Assembly: GCF_003346815.1 (NCBI RefSeq)
Contig: NZ_CP031217.1
Location: forward strand, 1 to 64,000
Source of the DNA: Halarcobacter bivalviorum
Lineage (GTDB): Bacteria; Campylobacterota; Campylobacteria; Campylobacterales; Arcobacteraceae
Direction of reading: 5' to 3'
Length of the DNA stretch: 64,000 nt
Position numbers and translations under genes: made by a program. Below the pieces are notes generated by a model. The model was not told the origin of the DNA. It did no database searches and worked only from the letters and a program-made list of their open reading frames with translations. This document shows, in pieces, positions 19,650 to 28,480 of the stretch. Each line of letters opens with the position of its first letter. Within the stretch, counting starts at the first letter, position 1.

Positions 19650-20872
19650 TGAATATAATCCTTTATATTTTCTCCACTATGGTAAATAATGTTTGCTCTT
19701 TTTATTTCTAAATCATATTTTGCAAACTCTAAAAGGCTGATTGCATCATATTTTTCACTTAAACTCTCTAAATAAGCAACATTTTCAATTAGACCATTTT
19801 CATATTTTGATTTAATTACTTCATAAGCACTTGCTGCTGCTTTTAAACTTAGTTGGGCAGATTTAACTTTTAACTTTGCAATTTCATATGCTCTTTGTGC
19901 AAGTTGTAAATCTGTATTTGCTCTATTTTTCTCATATTCATATCTTGATTTAAGACTTAAATATTTTTTATATTGAGACTCATACCTATTTTTAGTCTCT
20001 CCAAAAGCAAAAATATTCCATTTCATATTTACTGAGAATATGTTTTGGTCATCAATAGATTCATAAGCTTTATTATCATAATTATAATCATAGTTTGTGT
20101 ATGTATTATCTAATGTAACTGTTGGAAGATAAGCACTTTTTTCTATTTTTGCATTATCTAATTGTGCTTTTACATTATACTCTAAAGCTTTTATGTCAGC
20201 TCTATTTGATTCTTCAGTTTTATTTGCAAGCTCTTTTATATTTGAACCTTGGCTAATAACAACTTTTGTTCCAGTAATATATTCAAGATTGAAAAGAATA
20301 GTTTGTAAATCAAGTTCGATTGAGTGTAGATTTACATTTTCACTCTCAACTCTTGAAGTAATTTTTTCAACTTCATCTTTTGTTGCACTTCCCACTTCTA
20401 AAAATTTTGAAAGTCTGCTCTTTTGTGCATTTAACTGGTCTATCTCTTTTAATTTTGCTTCTTTTTTAGCTAATAAAGCTAAATAATTAAAATAATAAGA
20501 TGTAACATCTAATGCAATTTGGTTCTTTGATGAAGTAAGACTCTCTTGTGAACTTTTTATATTACTTCTATATTTACTAAAAGTAGTTGATCTTTTATTT
20601 CCATCATATAATATAAAATTAACACTTGCCGATGATTTTATTCCATCTTTTGGAATACTTGCTGTTTCTTCATCTGTATATGAATAAGTAGCAGCAAGGT
20701 CTACTTTTGGATAGTAACCACTTTTTACACTTTCATACTCATCTTTTATTGAGTCTGTATCATATTTATATGAATCAATTAATTGATTTTTTAAAGATAA
20801 ATCAACTAATTCATTTAAATTGTGTCCCAATAAAAAAATTGGTAAAAAAATAACTAATATTGATTTTTTCAA
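19646..20872 (-). CDS. TolC-family outer-membrane efflux channel
   Basis: This is a 408-residue outer-membrane factor with two repeated helical regions typical of TolC. The start is best placed at TTG 20872: AAAGGGGG lies four bases before it, and the protein then begins with a clean signal peptide (KKSILVIFLPIFLLGHN). An upstream in-frame ATG at 20908 would add a charged stretch before the signal and would lie across the palindrome at 20887-20904. It is the first gene of the pump operon, with the divergent MarR gene 104 bases upstream of the TTG. Confidence 0.88.
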   Translation of the reverse strand: MKKSILVIFLPIFLLGHNLNELVDLSLKNQLIDSYKYDTDSIKDEYESVKSGYYPKVDLAATYSYTDEETASIPKDGIKSSASVNFILYDGNKRSTTFSKYRSNIKSSQESLTSSKNQIALDVTSYYFNYLALLAKKEAKLKEIDQLNAQKSRLSKFLEVGSATKDEVEKITSRVESENVNLHSIELDLQTILFNLEYITGTKVVISQGSNIKELANKTEESNRADIKALEYNVKAQLDNAKIEKSAYLPTVTLDNTYTNYDYNYDNKAYESIDDQNIFSVNMKWNIFAFGETKNRYESQYKKYLSLKSRYEYEKNRANTDLQLAQRAYEIAKLKVKSAQLSLKAAASAYEVIKSKYENGLIENVAYLESLSEKYDAISLLEFAKYDLEIKRANIIYHSGENIKDYIQ

Positions 20873-20886
20873 ATAGCCCCCTTTTT

Positions 20887-20904
20887 TATCTTTCCAGAAA
20901 GATA
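20887..20904. promoter_or_regulatory. Palindromic operator 1 upstream of the efflux operon
   Basis: TATCTTTC and GAAAGATA form a perfect 8-bp dyad around CA. It lies 15 bases before the TTG start of the tolC gene. The same core recurs 22 bases to the right, so this is probably a repressor site for the flanking MarR (or TetR) protein. Confidence 0.65.
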
Positions 20905-20925
20905 ACATATAAAAACTTAAACTTG

Positions 20926-20939
20926 TCTTTCTAGAAAGA
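20926..20939. promoter_or_regulatory. Palindromic operator 2 upstream of the MarR gene
   Basis: TCTTTC and GAAAGA form a perfect dyad around TA. With operator 1 it gives the shared pattern TCTTTCnnGAAAGA. It lies 37 bases before the MarR start, next to the likely promoter (TGCTAAACT at about 20961-20969), so it could autoregulate that gene and repress the pump at once. Confidence 0.65.
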
Positions 20940-20976
20940 TAAAATATTTTAATTAATTTTGTGCTAAACTTTCAAA

Positions 20977-21453
20977 ATGGAAAAACGATATATAGAAAAA
21001 TTCTTTGATAATATGGAACAACAAAAGGAATATGACGTGTTTAATATCTCCTTACCTATTACTTTAATTTATAAAAATAATTATAATAAAAATGAGCAAA
21101 TGTTTAAACAGAAATATAATTTGATACATTCAGATGTAGATGTTTTAGCCTCTTTATACTTTAATGGTAAAGAACTTTCACCTACTGAGTTATATTCTGC
21201 AATAATCTTTTCTTCTGGTGGAATGACTAAAGTTCTAAAGAAATTAGAGTCATTAAAGTATATTTCAAGAAAGGAAAATCCAAATGATAAAAGAAGTATG
21301 CTTGTAAAATTAGAAAAATCTGGAGAAGAGATATTATTAAACTGTCTTGATGACTTAATTGAATTAAAAAAAGAGACATATAATGCTTTAACTAAAAAAG
21401 AAAGAGAAGATTTAAAAAGAATTCTAAAGAAAATTACACTTAGCCTTTCATAA
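20977..21453 (+). CDS. MarR family transcriptional regulator
   Basis: The 158 residues show a MarR winged helix-turn-helix: LSPTELYSAIIFSSGGMTKV as the recognition region, LKKLESLKYISRKENPNDKR as the wing with its conserved Asp-Lys-Arg, then a dimerisation helix at the C-terminus. The gene is divergent from the tolC-adaptor-RND-tetR operon with two palindromes in the shared promoter gap, the classical layout for a local efflux repressor. The ligand is unknown. Downstream, 21454-21561 contains no further gene that I can support. Confidence 0.9.
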   Translation: MEKRYIEKFFDNMEQQKEYDVFNISLPITLIYKNNYNKNEQMFKQKYNLIHSDVDVLASLYFNGKELSPTELYSAIIFSSGGMTKVLKKLESLKYISRKENPNDKRSMLVKLEKSGEEILLNCLDDLIELKKETYNALTKKEREDLKRILKKITLSLS

Positions 21454-21561
21454 TTTGTATAAAAATTGTACTAAGATTTAAGGATTTAACCAGATATCTT
21501 AAGGAGGCTTTTAAAGTATTTATAATAAATTGTACTACTAAGCTTTATTAAGGAATACAAT

Positions 21562-24216
21562 ATGTGTATAAAAAGAGTTATATTTCTTTTGTTTTTCTTT
21601 ATAAATACTCTTTTTTCTCAACCTTTTAATAAAGCAGAAGAAGAATGGATAGCCTCAAATCCTGTTATAACAATTTCAATGCTTAATAATTTTGAACCTT
21701 TTTCTTATGAAACAAGAGAAGTACATAAAGGCTTTACTCTTGATATTATAAAAAGAATTGAAGAGATAAGTGGATTAAAGTTTGAAATTAAGACTTCAAA
21801 ATGGGCAGAAGCTTTTGATAATTTTAAAAATAAAAAAAGTGATGTGATTTCAGAAATATCTTTTACAGATGAAAGATCTCAATTTGCAATTTTTACTACA
21901 CCATACTATGAAATACCTACATTTATTTTTGGATTAAAATCTGATACAACTTATAAAGGTGTCGAGAGTTTAAGAGGTAAAGTAGTTGCTGTAAGTAGGG
22001 GACTATTTTATATTGACTATCTTAAAAAGCTTGGAATAAAAGTTTTAGAACTAGATTCAAGTTTTGAAAAAGCACAAGCTGTAATAACTGGAAAAGCAAA
22101 CTATTTTTTAGCTTCATATACAACAGGACAAAAAGCAATAATTGATAATACCTTTTTTACTTTAAAAGTTCATGGGGAATTTACCTCAATAAAAAAAGAG
22201 GATTTAAGATTTGCAGTTCATAGAGAAAATGCAATTTTAAAAGATATCTTACAAAAATCTTTAGATGAAATTGAAATAGAAGAGTTCTCTTATTTAGCAA
22301 AAAAATGGATTAGTAATAATAGATTTGAAAATAAAATTGACTTTTCAAGAGAAGAAATAGAATATATTCAACACAAAGAAGAGATACTTTATAGTGAAGT
22401 GAACTGGAAGCCTTTATCAATAATTGAAGATAATAGAATGAAAGGTATTATGGGAGACTATTTAGATATTGTCTCTAAAAGAACTGGACTAAATTTTAAA
22501 TTTGTACCATCTTCTTCATGGGGTGATGTTCTACAAAAATTTAAAGAAAAAAAGATTGATTTAATTCCTGGTGCTGGTTCAAGTCCACAAGAGAAGAGTT
22601 TAGGGTTAGTTTCTCAAAGTTATGCTAAATACCCTTTTGTTATAGTAACCACTGATAAATATACTTATTTAGATAGTTTAGTGGATTTAAAAGATGCTAC
22701 AGTTGCTGTTCCAAAATATTATACGAGTTATAATTTTATTGTAAAAAATTATCCTGAAATGAATTTAATAATTACAGATGATATTCCAGAAGCTTTACTT
22801 TTAGTTGAAAATGGAAAGGCAGATGCTTTTGTTGGACATATTGCTACATCTTTGTATTATATTTCTGAATTACACCTAAAAAATTTAAAAGTATCAGGTA
22901 CTACTATTTTTGATATAGAGCATCACTATTTAATTCAAAATGATTATCCTATCTTACTTTCAATCATAAATAAAGCTTTTAATTCTATCTCTTTAAGAGA
23001 GAGAAAAGAGATTAATTCAAATTGGATACAAACTACAGTGGTAGAAGAAAAAGTTGATTATAAACTGATTTTTTTAGCTACTTTTATCTTCTTAATAGTT
23101 ATTGCAGTTTTTATCTATAGACAAAGTCTTTTAAAAAAATATAATGATAATTTAAAAGATTCATACAATGATATTCAAAGTATTATGAACTCAACTATGG
23201 AAGCTATATTAATTACTGAAAATAGAAAATGTATAGAGGTAAATGAATCTGCCGTAAAACTTTTTGGTTATAGCTCTAAAGAGGAGATGGTTGGACAAGA
23301 TTTATTAAATTTTATTGCAAAAGATTATAAAAAATTAGTAAAAAGTAAAATCTTAGCAACAGTAAAAGATCCCTATGAATTAGATATTTTGACAGCAGAT
23401 GGTAGAAATATTCAGACACTTGGAAAAGGTGCAAATTTAAAATTAAGTGGAAGAAAAGTAAGAATCTCTTCACTTATAGATATTACGGATATTAAAAATA
23501 AAGAGAAACTTCTAATAGAGCAATCAAAAATGGCTGCTTTAGGAGAGATGATAGGACATATTGCACACCAATGGCGACAACCATTAAGTGTAATTACTAT
23601 TATTGCTACAAGTTGGGAAGTTTACGAGGAGTTAGGTACTTTTGATAAGAAAAAAGTTTTAGAAGAGGGGAAAACAATTCTTTCAAATGCAAAATATCTC
23701 TCTCAAACCATTGATGACTTTAGACTTTTTATAAAAGGTGAAAATAGTTCTGCAGAGTTTAATATTAAAATTTTAATTGATAATCTAATTAGATTAGTAA
23801 GTCCTTCAATACAAAATGAACAAATAAAATTAGTTTTAGATAACAATATTGATAGAGTATTATTAGGTGGACAAAATAAACTACTTCAAGCTTTTATAAA
23901 TATCATTAATAATTCAATTGATGCCCTAAAAAATAAAAAAGATGAGAAATTATTACTAATAAGTGTAAAAGAAGATGTCAACAAAAAAGTTGTTGTAGAA
24001 TTTAAAGATAATGCAGGTGGAATAAAAGAAGAAATTATTACAAAAATCTTTGAACCTTATTTTACTACAAAACACCAGTCAGAAGGTACAGGTTTAGGGC
24101 TTTATATGACTTATTCTATTTTAAATAAAATTGATGCAGAAATAAAAGTTGAAAATAGTGAATTCTTTCATAATGAAAAAAAATATAAAGGTGTTACCTT
24201 TACTATTACATTTTAA
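21562..24216 (+). CDS. Hybrid periplasmic-binding sensor histidine kinase (two SBP domains, PAS, HisKA, HATPase)
   Basis: This 884-residue membrane sensor begins with a signal peptide (VIFLLFFFINTLFS). Two tandem bacterial extracellular solute-binding family 3 domains follow (about 25-265 and 280-500), the VFT arrangement of BvgS/EvgS. A membrane helix (about 505-522), a PAS domain (about 530-640), a HisKA with GEMIGHIAHQWRQPLS and a HATPase with NNSIDALKNKKDEK, FKDNAGGIKEE and TGLGLYMTYSI complete it. There is no receiver or Hpt domain and no response-regulator gene next to it, so it is an orphan. The ligand is probably a small amino acid or organic acid. Confidence 0.9.
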   Translation: MCIKRVIFLLFFFINTLFSQPFNKAEEEWIASNPVITISMLNNFEPFSYETREVHKGFTLDIIKRIEEISGLKFEIKTSKWAEAFDNFKNKKSDVISEISFTDERSQFAIFTTPYYEIPTFIFGLKSDTTYKGVESLRGKVVAVSRGLFYIDYLKKLGIKVLELDSSFEKAQAVITGKANYFLASYTTGQKAIIDNTFFTLKVHGEFTSIKKEDLRFAVHRENAILKDILQKSLDEIEIEEFSYLAKKWISNNRFENKIDFSREEIEYIQHKEEILYSEVNWKPLSIIEDNRMKGIMGDYLDIVSKRTGLNFKFVPSSSWGDVLQKFKEKKIDLIPGAGSSPQEKSLGLVSQSYAKYPFVIVTTDKYTYLDSLVDLKDATVAVPKYYTSYNFIVKNYPEMNLIITDDIPEALLLVENGKADAFVGHIATSLYYISELHLKNLKVSGTTIFDIEHHYLIQNDYPILLSIINKAFNSISLRERKEINSNWIQTTVVEEKVDYKLIFLATFIFLIVIAVFIYRQSLLKKYNDNLKDSYNDIQSIMNSTMEAILITENRKCIEVNESAVKLFGYSSKEEMVGQDLLNFIAKDYKKLVKSKILATVKDPYELDILTADGRNIQTLGKGANLKLSGRKVRISSLIDITDIKNKEKLLIEQSKMAALGEMIGHIAHQWRQPLSVITIIATSWEVYEELGTFDKKKVLEEGKTILSNAKYLSQTIDDFRLFIKGENSSAEFNIKILIDNLIRLVSPSIQNEQIKLVLDNNIDRVLLGGQNKLLQAFINIINNSIDALKNKKDEKLLLISVKEDVNKKVVVEFKDNAGGIKEEIITKIFEPYFTTKHQSEGTGLGLYMTYSILNKIDAEIKVENSEFFHNEKKYKGVTFTITF

Positions 24217-24293
24217 TTGCTAAAAATTTATTATTTAGTTTAAATACAAAATATATTTGTTAAAATAAATTACTTTATATCAAGGATTTCGTC

Positions 24294-25244
24294 TTGAAGC
24301 TATGGAAAATATTATTCATTCTTTGTTTTACAAGCCTTCTTTTTGCAGAAAATCAAAAAAAAATTATTTATCTAACACCTGATTTATCAATTCCTTTTTG
24401 GCAAATTATAAGTAAAGGGGTTGAAGAAAGTGCAAAAAAGTTAAATTATGACTTTAGTGTATATAGTGCAGGAAATAGTGCAAAACAAGAATTAATTAAT
24501 ACAATGAAAGCAATTAAATCAAAACCTTCTGCTATCGTAATTTCTCCTACAAACTCTTCAAATTGTGTTACAGTTTTAAATTTAATAAATAAAGCAGAAA
24601 TACCTGTAGTTATAGCTGATGTAGGTACTGATTCAGGAGAATATCTCTCTTATATTTCTTCTGATAATTATCATGGAGCTTATAAATTAGGGCATGCATT
24701 AACTTCATTTATGAAAAAAATGAAAATTGAAAATAGCAGTGTAGGAATTATTGCAATTCCACAAAAAAGATCAAATGGAAAATTAAGAACAACAGGTTTT
24801 ATGAAAGCTTTAAATGAAGTAGGTATAAAAAGTGCAGATATGAGGCAACAAATTGATTTTTCTTTTGATGAAACTTATAAATATACTAAAGACTTAATCT
24901 CTTTAAACCCTAATATGAAGGTTCTTTGGTTACAAGGTTCAGATAAATATGGAGGTGCTTTAAAAGCAATAGAAGAATCAAAAAAAGAGATTTATCTTAT
25001 AACTTTTGATGCTGAACCAGAGTTTTTAGAGCTTATACCAAAAAATATAATAGTTGCAGCAGGAATGCAACAACCTTTTTTAATGGGAGAAAAAGCAGTT
25101 CAGATTTTAGATTCTCATTTAAAAGGTAAAAAAGTTGATAGTCATATTGAACTACCAATATTAGCTGTGACAAAAGAAAATATAGAAAGAAAACTACCTT
25201 TGATAAAAAGAAATGTATTAGGAATAATTAATGAAACAAAATAG
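24294..25244 (+). CDS. Periplasmic sugar-type binding protein linked to a sensor kinase (TorT/LuxP-like)
   Basis: The 316 residues form a secreted type-I periplasmic binding protein of the Peripla_BP_4 group: signal peptide ILFILCFTSLLFAEN, then the characteristic IIYLTPDLSIPFWQIISKGV and two Rossmann-like lobes ending near LPILAVTKENI. Translation starts at TTG 24294, seven bases after AAGGA. No permease or ATPase gene accompanies it. Instead, its stop overlaps the start of a membrane histidine kinase by 14 bases, so it most likely presents a ligand to that kinase, as TorT does for TorS and LuxP for LuxQ. Confidence 0.85.
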   Translation: MKLWKILFILCFTSLLFAENQKKIIYLTPDLSIPFWQIISKGVEESAKKLNYDFSVYSAGNSAKQELINTMKAIKSKPSAIVISPTNSSNCVTVLNLINKAEIPVVIADVGTDSGEYLSYISSDNYHGAYKLGHALTSFMKKMKIENSSVGIIAIPQKRSNGKLRTTGFMKALNEVGIKSADMRQQIDFSFDETYKYTKDLISLNPNMKVLWLQGSDKYGGALKAIEESKKEIYLITFDAEPEFLELIPKNIIVAAGMQQPFLMGEKAVQILDSHLKGKKVDSHIELPILAVTKENIERKLPLIKRNVLGIINETK

Positions 25245-27432
25245 AGTTTCAATTTATTTTATTCTTTTTATAATCATTACCTTAACTGTGATGTTTGTAG
25301 TTGGTTTGTATTCAAGTTACAAATATATATCTACAAAGAAAACAATGATTGATGATGTTAAATATAAATCTTCAATAACTCTTTCAAAATTAAACAACAA
25401 TATTAAAGATTTTATTCTTTCATATTCAGCATATGAATACAATAATTTAATTTTTAATGAGATGAATAATCAAAATGTAATTGCAATAATTGTTAATGAC
25501 TACAAAATGGCAGAAATCACAGGGGATAAAAGCTTTTTTAGTGGAAAAATTAGAGATGAAAGAGGTCTAATTATTGATTATAATGGAGACAGTAAATCCC
25601 ATAGAGAGCTTATTTCAAATAGTTCATATAGTAGTGAATTATATATTTTTGATGATGTAGGCAATCAAATTGGTAAAATCATTATGTATAACTCAGATAA
25701 AGAGATTAAGAAGAAACTTAGTGAAATCATTGAAGATAATATAAAAAATGTGATTTTCTTATCAATTTTTATGACAATTTTTCTATTTATTGCTATTAGA
25801 TATTTCCTATTAAAATATATTTTTAATATTGTAAAAGAGTTAGAAAATAGAAATGAAGATGGAATTCCTTTAAAGTTTTTAAGTACAGATGGACCAAAAG
25901 AGATTTCTAATTTAAGTAAAACAATAAATGAAATGATTGAATCAATTAAAGCTTCAAATACCCAATTAAATGAATTAAAAGAGAGACTTCTTCTCGCTTG
26001 GGATGGAGTAAATGATGGTATTTGGGACTGGAATATCAAAAAAGATGAAGCTTATTTCTCTAAAAACTGGAAAAGTATTATAGGTTATGAAGAGGATGAA
26101 TTAGAAAATAGCCCTAAATCTTTTTTTGACCATATTCATGAAGATGATAGAGAATTAATAAAAAATCATTTAGAAAAGCATTTTCAAAATCCTGAAAAGA
26201 ATCCATACTCTTTAGAAGTGAGATTAAGATGTAAAGATGGTTCTTATAAATGGGTTCTTACGAGGGGTAAAGCTTCTTTAGATGAAAATCATAATCCTAC
26301 AAGAATGGTTGGTTCTCACACTGATATTACAGCGAGAAAAGAGTTTGAAAGAGTTCTTGAAGAGCAAAAAGAGCAGTTTGAAACTATTTTTAATTACTCT
26401 AAAGATGGTTTAGCGATTTTAGATTTACAGAGTAATTTCTTAGAATTTAATGATTCATATTTAAATATGACAGGCTTTACAAGAGAAGAGCTTCTTACAA
26501 AATCTTGTATTGGACTTTCTATGCCTGAAGATATAGAAAGTGCAAAAAAAGTTATGAGTGAAGTTCTAGAAAATGGTTCTTTAGTAAATTTTGAAAAAGC
26601 TTGCGTAGTAAAAGATGAAAAGATTATTATTACAAATATGTCTTTGGCTTTATTGCCTGATAAAAAAAGAATTATTATTAGTGCCAAAGATGTTACAGAT
26701 AGAAAATTAATAGAGTCTCAATCAAAACTAGCCTCTATGGGGGAGATGATTGGTAATATTGCACATCAATGGAGACAACCTTTGAGTGCTATTTCTACAA
26801 TAGCAAGTGGGATTAAAGTTAGAAGTGAATTTGGTGCAATTACAACGCAAGATGAGATTTTATCTGATATGGATACTATAATTGAGCAAACCCAATATCT
26901 TTCAAAAACTATTGATGATTTTAGAAACTTTATTAGAGAAGGGGAGCGGAAAAGTGATATCTTTATTTCAACAGTAATTGATAAAACTTTCTCTATCTTA
27001 AACTCTACAATTGTAAATAACAATATCAATGTAATAATAAATAAAAATGATGATATTAAAATTGATGGTTATGAAAATGAACTTATTCAAGCTTTTATAA
27101 ACATAATAAATAATGCAAAAGATGCTTTAAAAGAGGTTGAAAATGATGATGACAAACTTCTTTTTATTGATACTAAAGTTATAAAAGATGAATTTATAAT
27201 TAGTATTAAAGATAGTGCAGGTGGTATAAATGAGGATATTCTTGATAAGATTTTTGAGCCTTATTTTACTACAAAACATAAGAGTGTAGGTACGGGAATA
27301 GGGCTATCAATGGTTTATCAGATAATTACAGACCATCATAATGCTAAAATAAAAGCTTTTAATGAATCATATAAATATAATGGAAAAGTATATAAAGGAG
27401 CAAGGTTTGATATAGTCTTTAAAATAGACTAA
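25231..27432 (+). CDS. Membrane sensor histidine kinase with PAS domains, partner of the binding protein
   Basis: The 733 residues have two membrane helices (about 8-28 and 172-193) enclosing a periplasmic domain. A HAMP-like linker, a PAS/PAC domain with WDGVNDGIWDWNIKK and a second PAS (about 375-490) follow. HisKA with GEMIGNIAHQWRQPLS and HATPase with NNAKDALKEV, SIKDSAGGINED and TGIGLSMVYQI end the protein. The ATG overlaps the preceding binding-protein gene, so the pair is translationally coupled. No receiver domain and no adjacent regulator are visible. The stop overlaps the convergent pseudouridine synthase by four bases. Confidence 0.9.
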   Translation: MKQNRVSIYFILFIIITLTVMFVVGLYSSYKYISTKKTMIDDVKYKSSITLSKLNNNIKDFILSYSAYEYNNLIFNEMNNQNVIAIIVNDYKMAEITGDKSFFSGKIRDERGLIIDYNGDSKSHRELISNSSYSSELYIFDDVGNQIGKIIMYNSDKEIKKKLSEIIEDNIKNVIFLSIFMTIFLFIAIRYFLLKYIFNIVKELENRNEDGIPLKFLSTDGPKEISNLSKTINEMIESIKASNTQLNELKERLLLAWDGVNDGIWDWNIKKDEAYFSKNWKSIIGYEEDELENSPKSFFDHIHEDDRELIKNHLEKHFQNPEKNPYSLEVRLRCKDGSYKWVLTRGKASLDENHNPTRMVGSHTDITARKEFERVLEEQKEQFETIFNYSKDGLAILDLQSNFLEFNDSYLNMTGFTREELLTKSCIGLSMPEDIESAKKVMSEVLENGSLVNFEKACVVKDEKIIITNMSLALLPDKKRIIISAKDVTDRKLIESQSKLASMGEMIGNIAHQWRQPLSAISTIASGIKVRSEFGAITTQDEILSDMDTIIEQTQYLSKTIDDFRNFIREGERKSDIFISTVIDKTFSILNSTIVNNNINVIINKNDDIKIDGYENELIQAFINIINNAKDALKEVENDDDKLLFIDTKVIKDEFIISIKDSAGGINEDILDKIFEPYFTTKHKSVGTGIGLSMVYQIITDHHNAKIKAFNESYKYNGKVYKGARFDIVFKID

Positions 27433-28331
27433 TTATCAAACTCTTTATATATCTCTTTATTTTTTGAATAGATTTTATATATTATTCCTTTGTAACTAAA
27501 CTCTAAATAGTTTGCTTGTAGCCAAAGTCTAAAAGAACCACTTTTTTCAAATCTTTTTTCTTCACTAAGAGTTTTATTTAAATAGGCTTCAGCTATTTCA
27601 TCATCTATCCCATAAATTGGATCTCCTAATATAGTGTGACCAATTGAGTGTAAATGTATTCTTATTTGATGTTGTCTGCCTGTAATAGGAGTTACTTCTA
27701 CTAAACTTAGGTCTCTTTTCTCATTATATTTTAAAGGCTTTAACATGGTAATAGACTCTTTACCTTCCTCTTTTGAGCAAGTAGCCATTTTAACACCAAT
27801 TGCTTTTCCTTCTTTTTTAAGATTCTTATCTATTGTTATTTCATCTTCTATTTTTCCTCTAACAATTGCAAGATAAGATTTTTTATACTCTTTTTTTTCA
27901 AACATAATTGCTAAAGAGTTTGTAACTTTTTCATTTTTACCTACTAAAACTAAACCTGAAGTCTCTGCATCTATTCTATGTGCTTGGTTTGCTTTTTCTC
28001 CTAAATGGAATCTAATTTCATCTAAAAGTGAATATTCTGTCTTTTTTGAAATAGGGTGTATCATTAAGTTTGAAGGTTTGTCAAAGATAGCAAAATCTTC
28101 AAATGTAACAAGTGGTTTTAAGCCTCTTGTATGCCCCTCAAAAACAGCTATATAAATAAAATCTTCTTCAATAATTTGAGACATTTTATAAGCTACTTTA
28201 TTACTATTAAATATTCTACCTCGACTTAGCATACGGTTCGATATTTTGGGGTTTAGCGTTAAATCTTGTATTAAAGCAATTTGTATTTTCTTACCCTTAG
28301 CGACTGAAAATTTTTTTAAAATAAATGGCAA
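27429..28331 (-). CDS. RluA-family RNA pseudouridine synthase
   Basis: The 300 residues start with an S4-like N-terminal region (ISNRMLSRGRIFNSNKVAYK) and contain the RluA catalytic motif HRIDAETSGLVLVGKN with the nucleophilic Asp. ITGRQHQIRIHLHSIGHTIL and GDPIYG follow as in RluA/RluC/RluD. It isomerises specific uridines in rRNA or tRNA; the exact position cannot be assigned. The start is TTG at 28331, seven bases after AGGA. It is divergent from purB across a 149-base gap that holds the promoters of both and nothing else that I recognise. Confidence 0.9.
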   Translation of the reverse strand: MPFILKKFSVAKGKKIQIALIQDLTLNPKISNRMLSRGRIFNSNKVAYKMSQIIEEDFIYIAVFEGHTRGLKPLVTFEDFAIFDKPSNLMIHPISKKTEYSLLDEIRFHLGEKANQAHRIDAETSGLVLVGKNEKVTNSLAIMFEKKEYKKSYLAIVRGKIEDEITIDKNLKKEGKAIGVKMATCSKEEGKESITMLKPLKYNEKRDLSLVEVTPITGRQHQIRIHLHSIGHTILGDPIYGIDDEIAEAYLNKTLSEEKRFEKSGSFRLWLQANYLEFSYKGIIYKIYSKNKEIYKEFDN

Positions 28332-28480
28332 GATGTGTTCCTAAAAATTAAGTAAAATTTTAGCCAAAAAATATACAAAAATTAATGTAGAATTTGGTCT
28401 AAGTTTGATACTATATCATACTTAATTTAACAAAGAAATTTTATAAATTTTTAGAAATACAGATAATAAGGGATTAGTAA

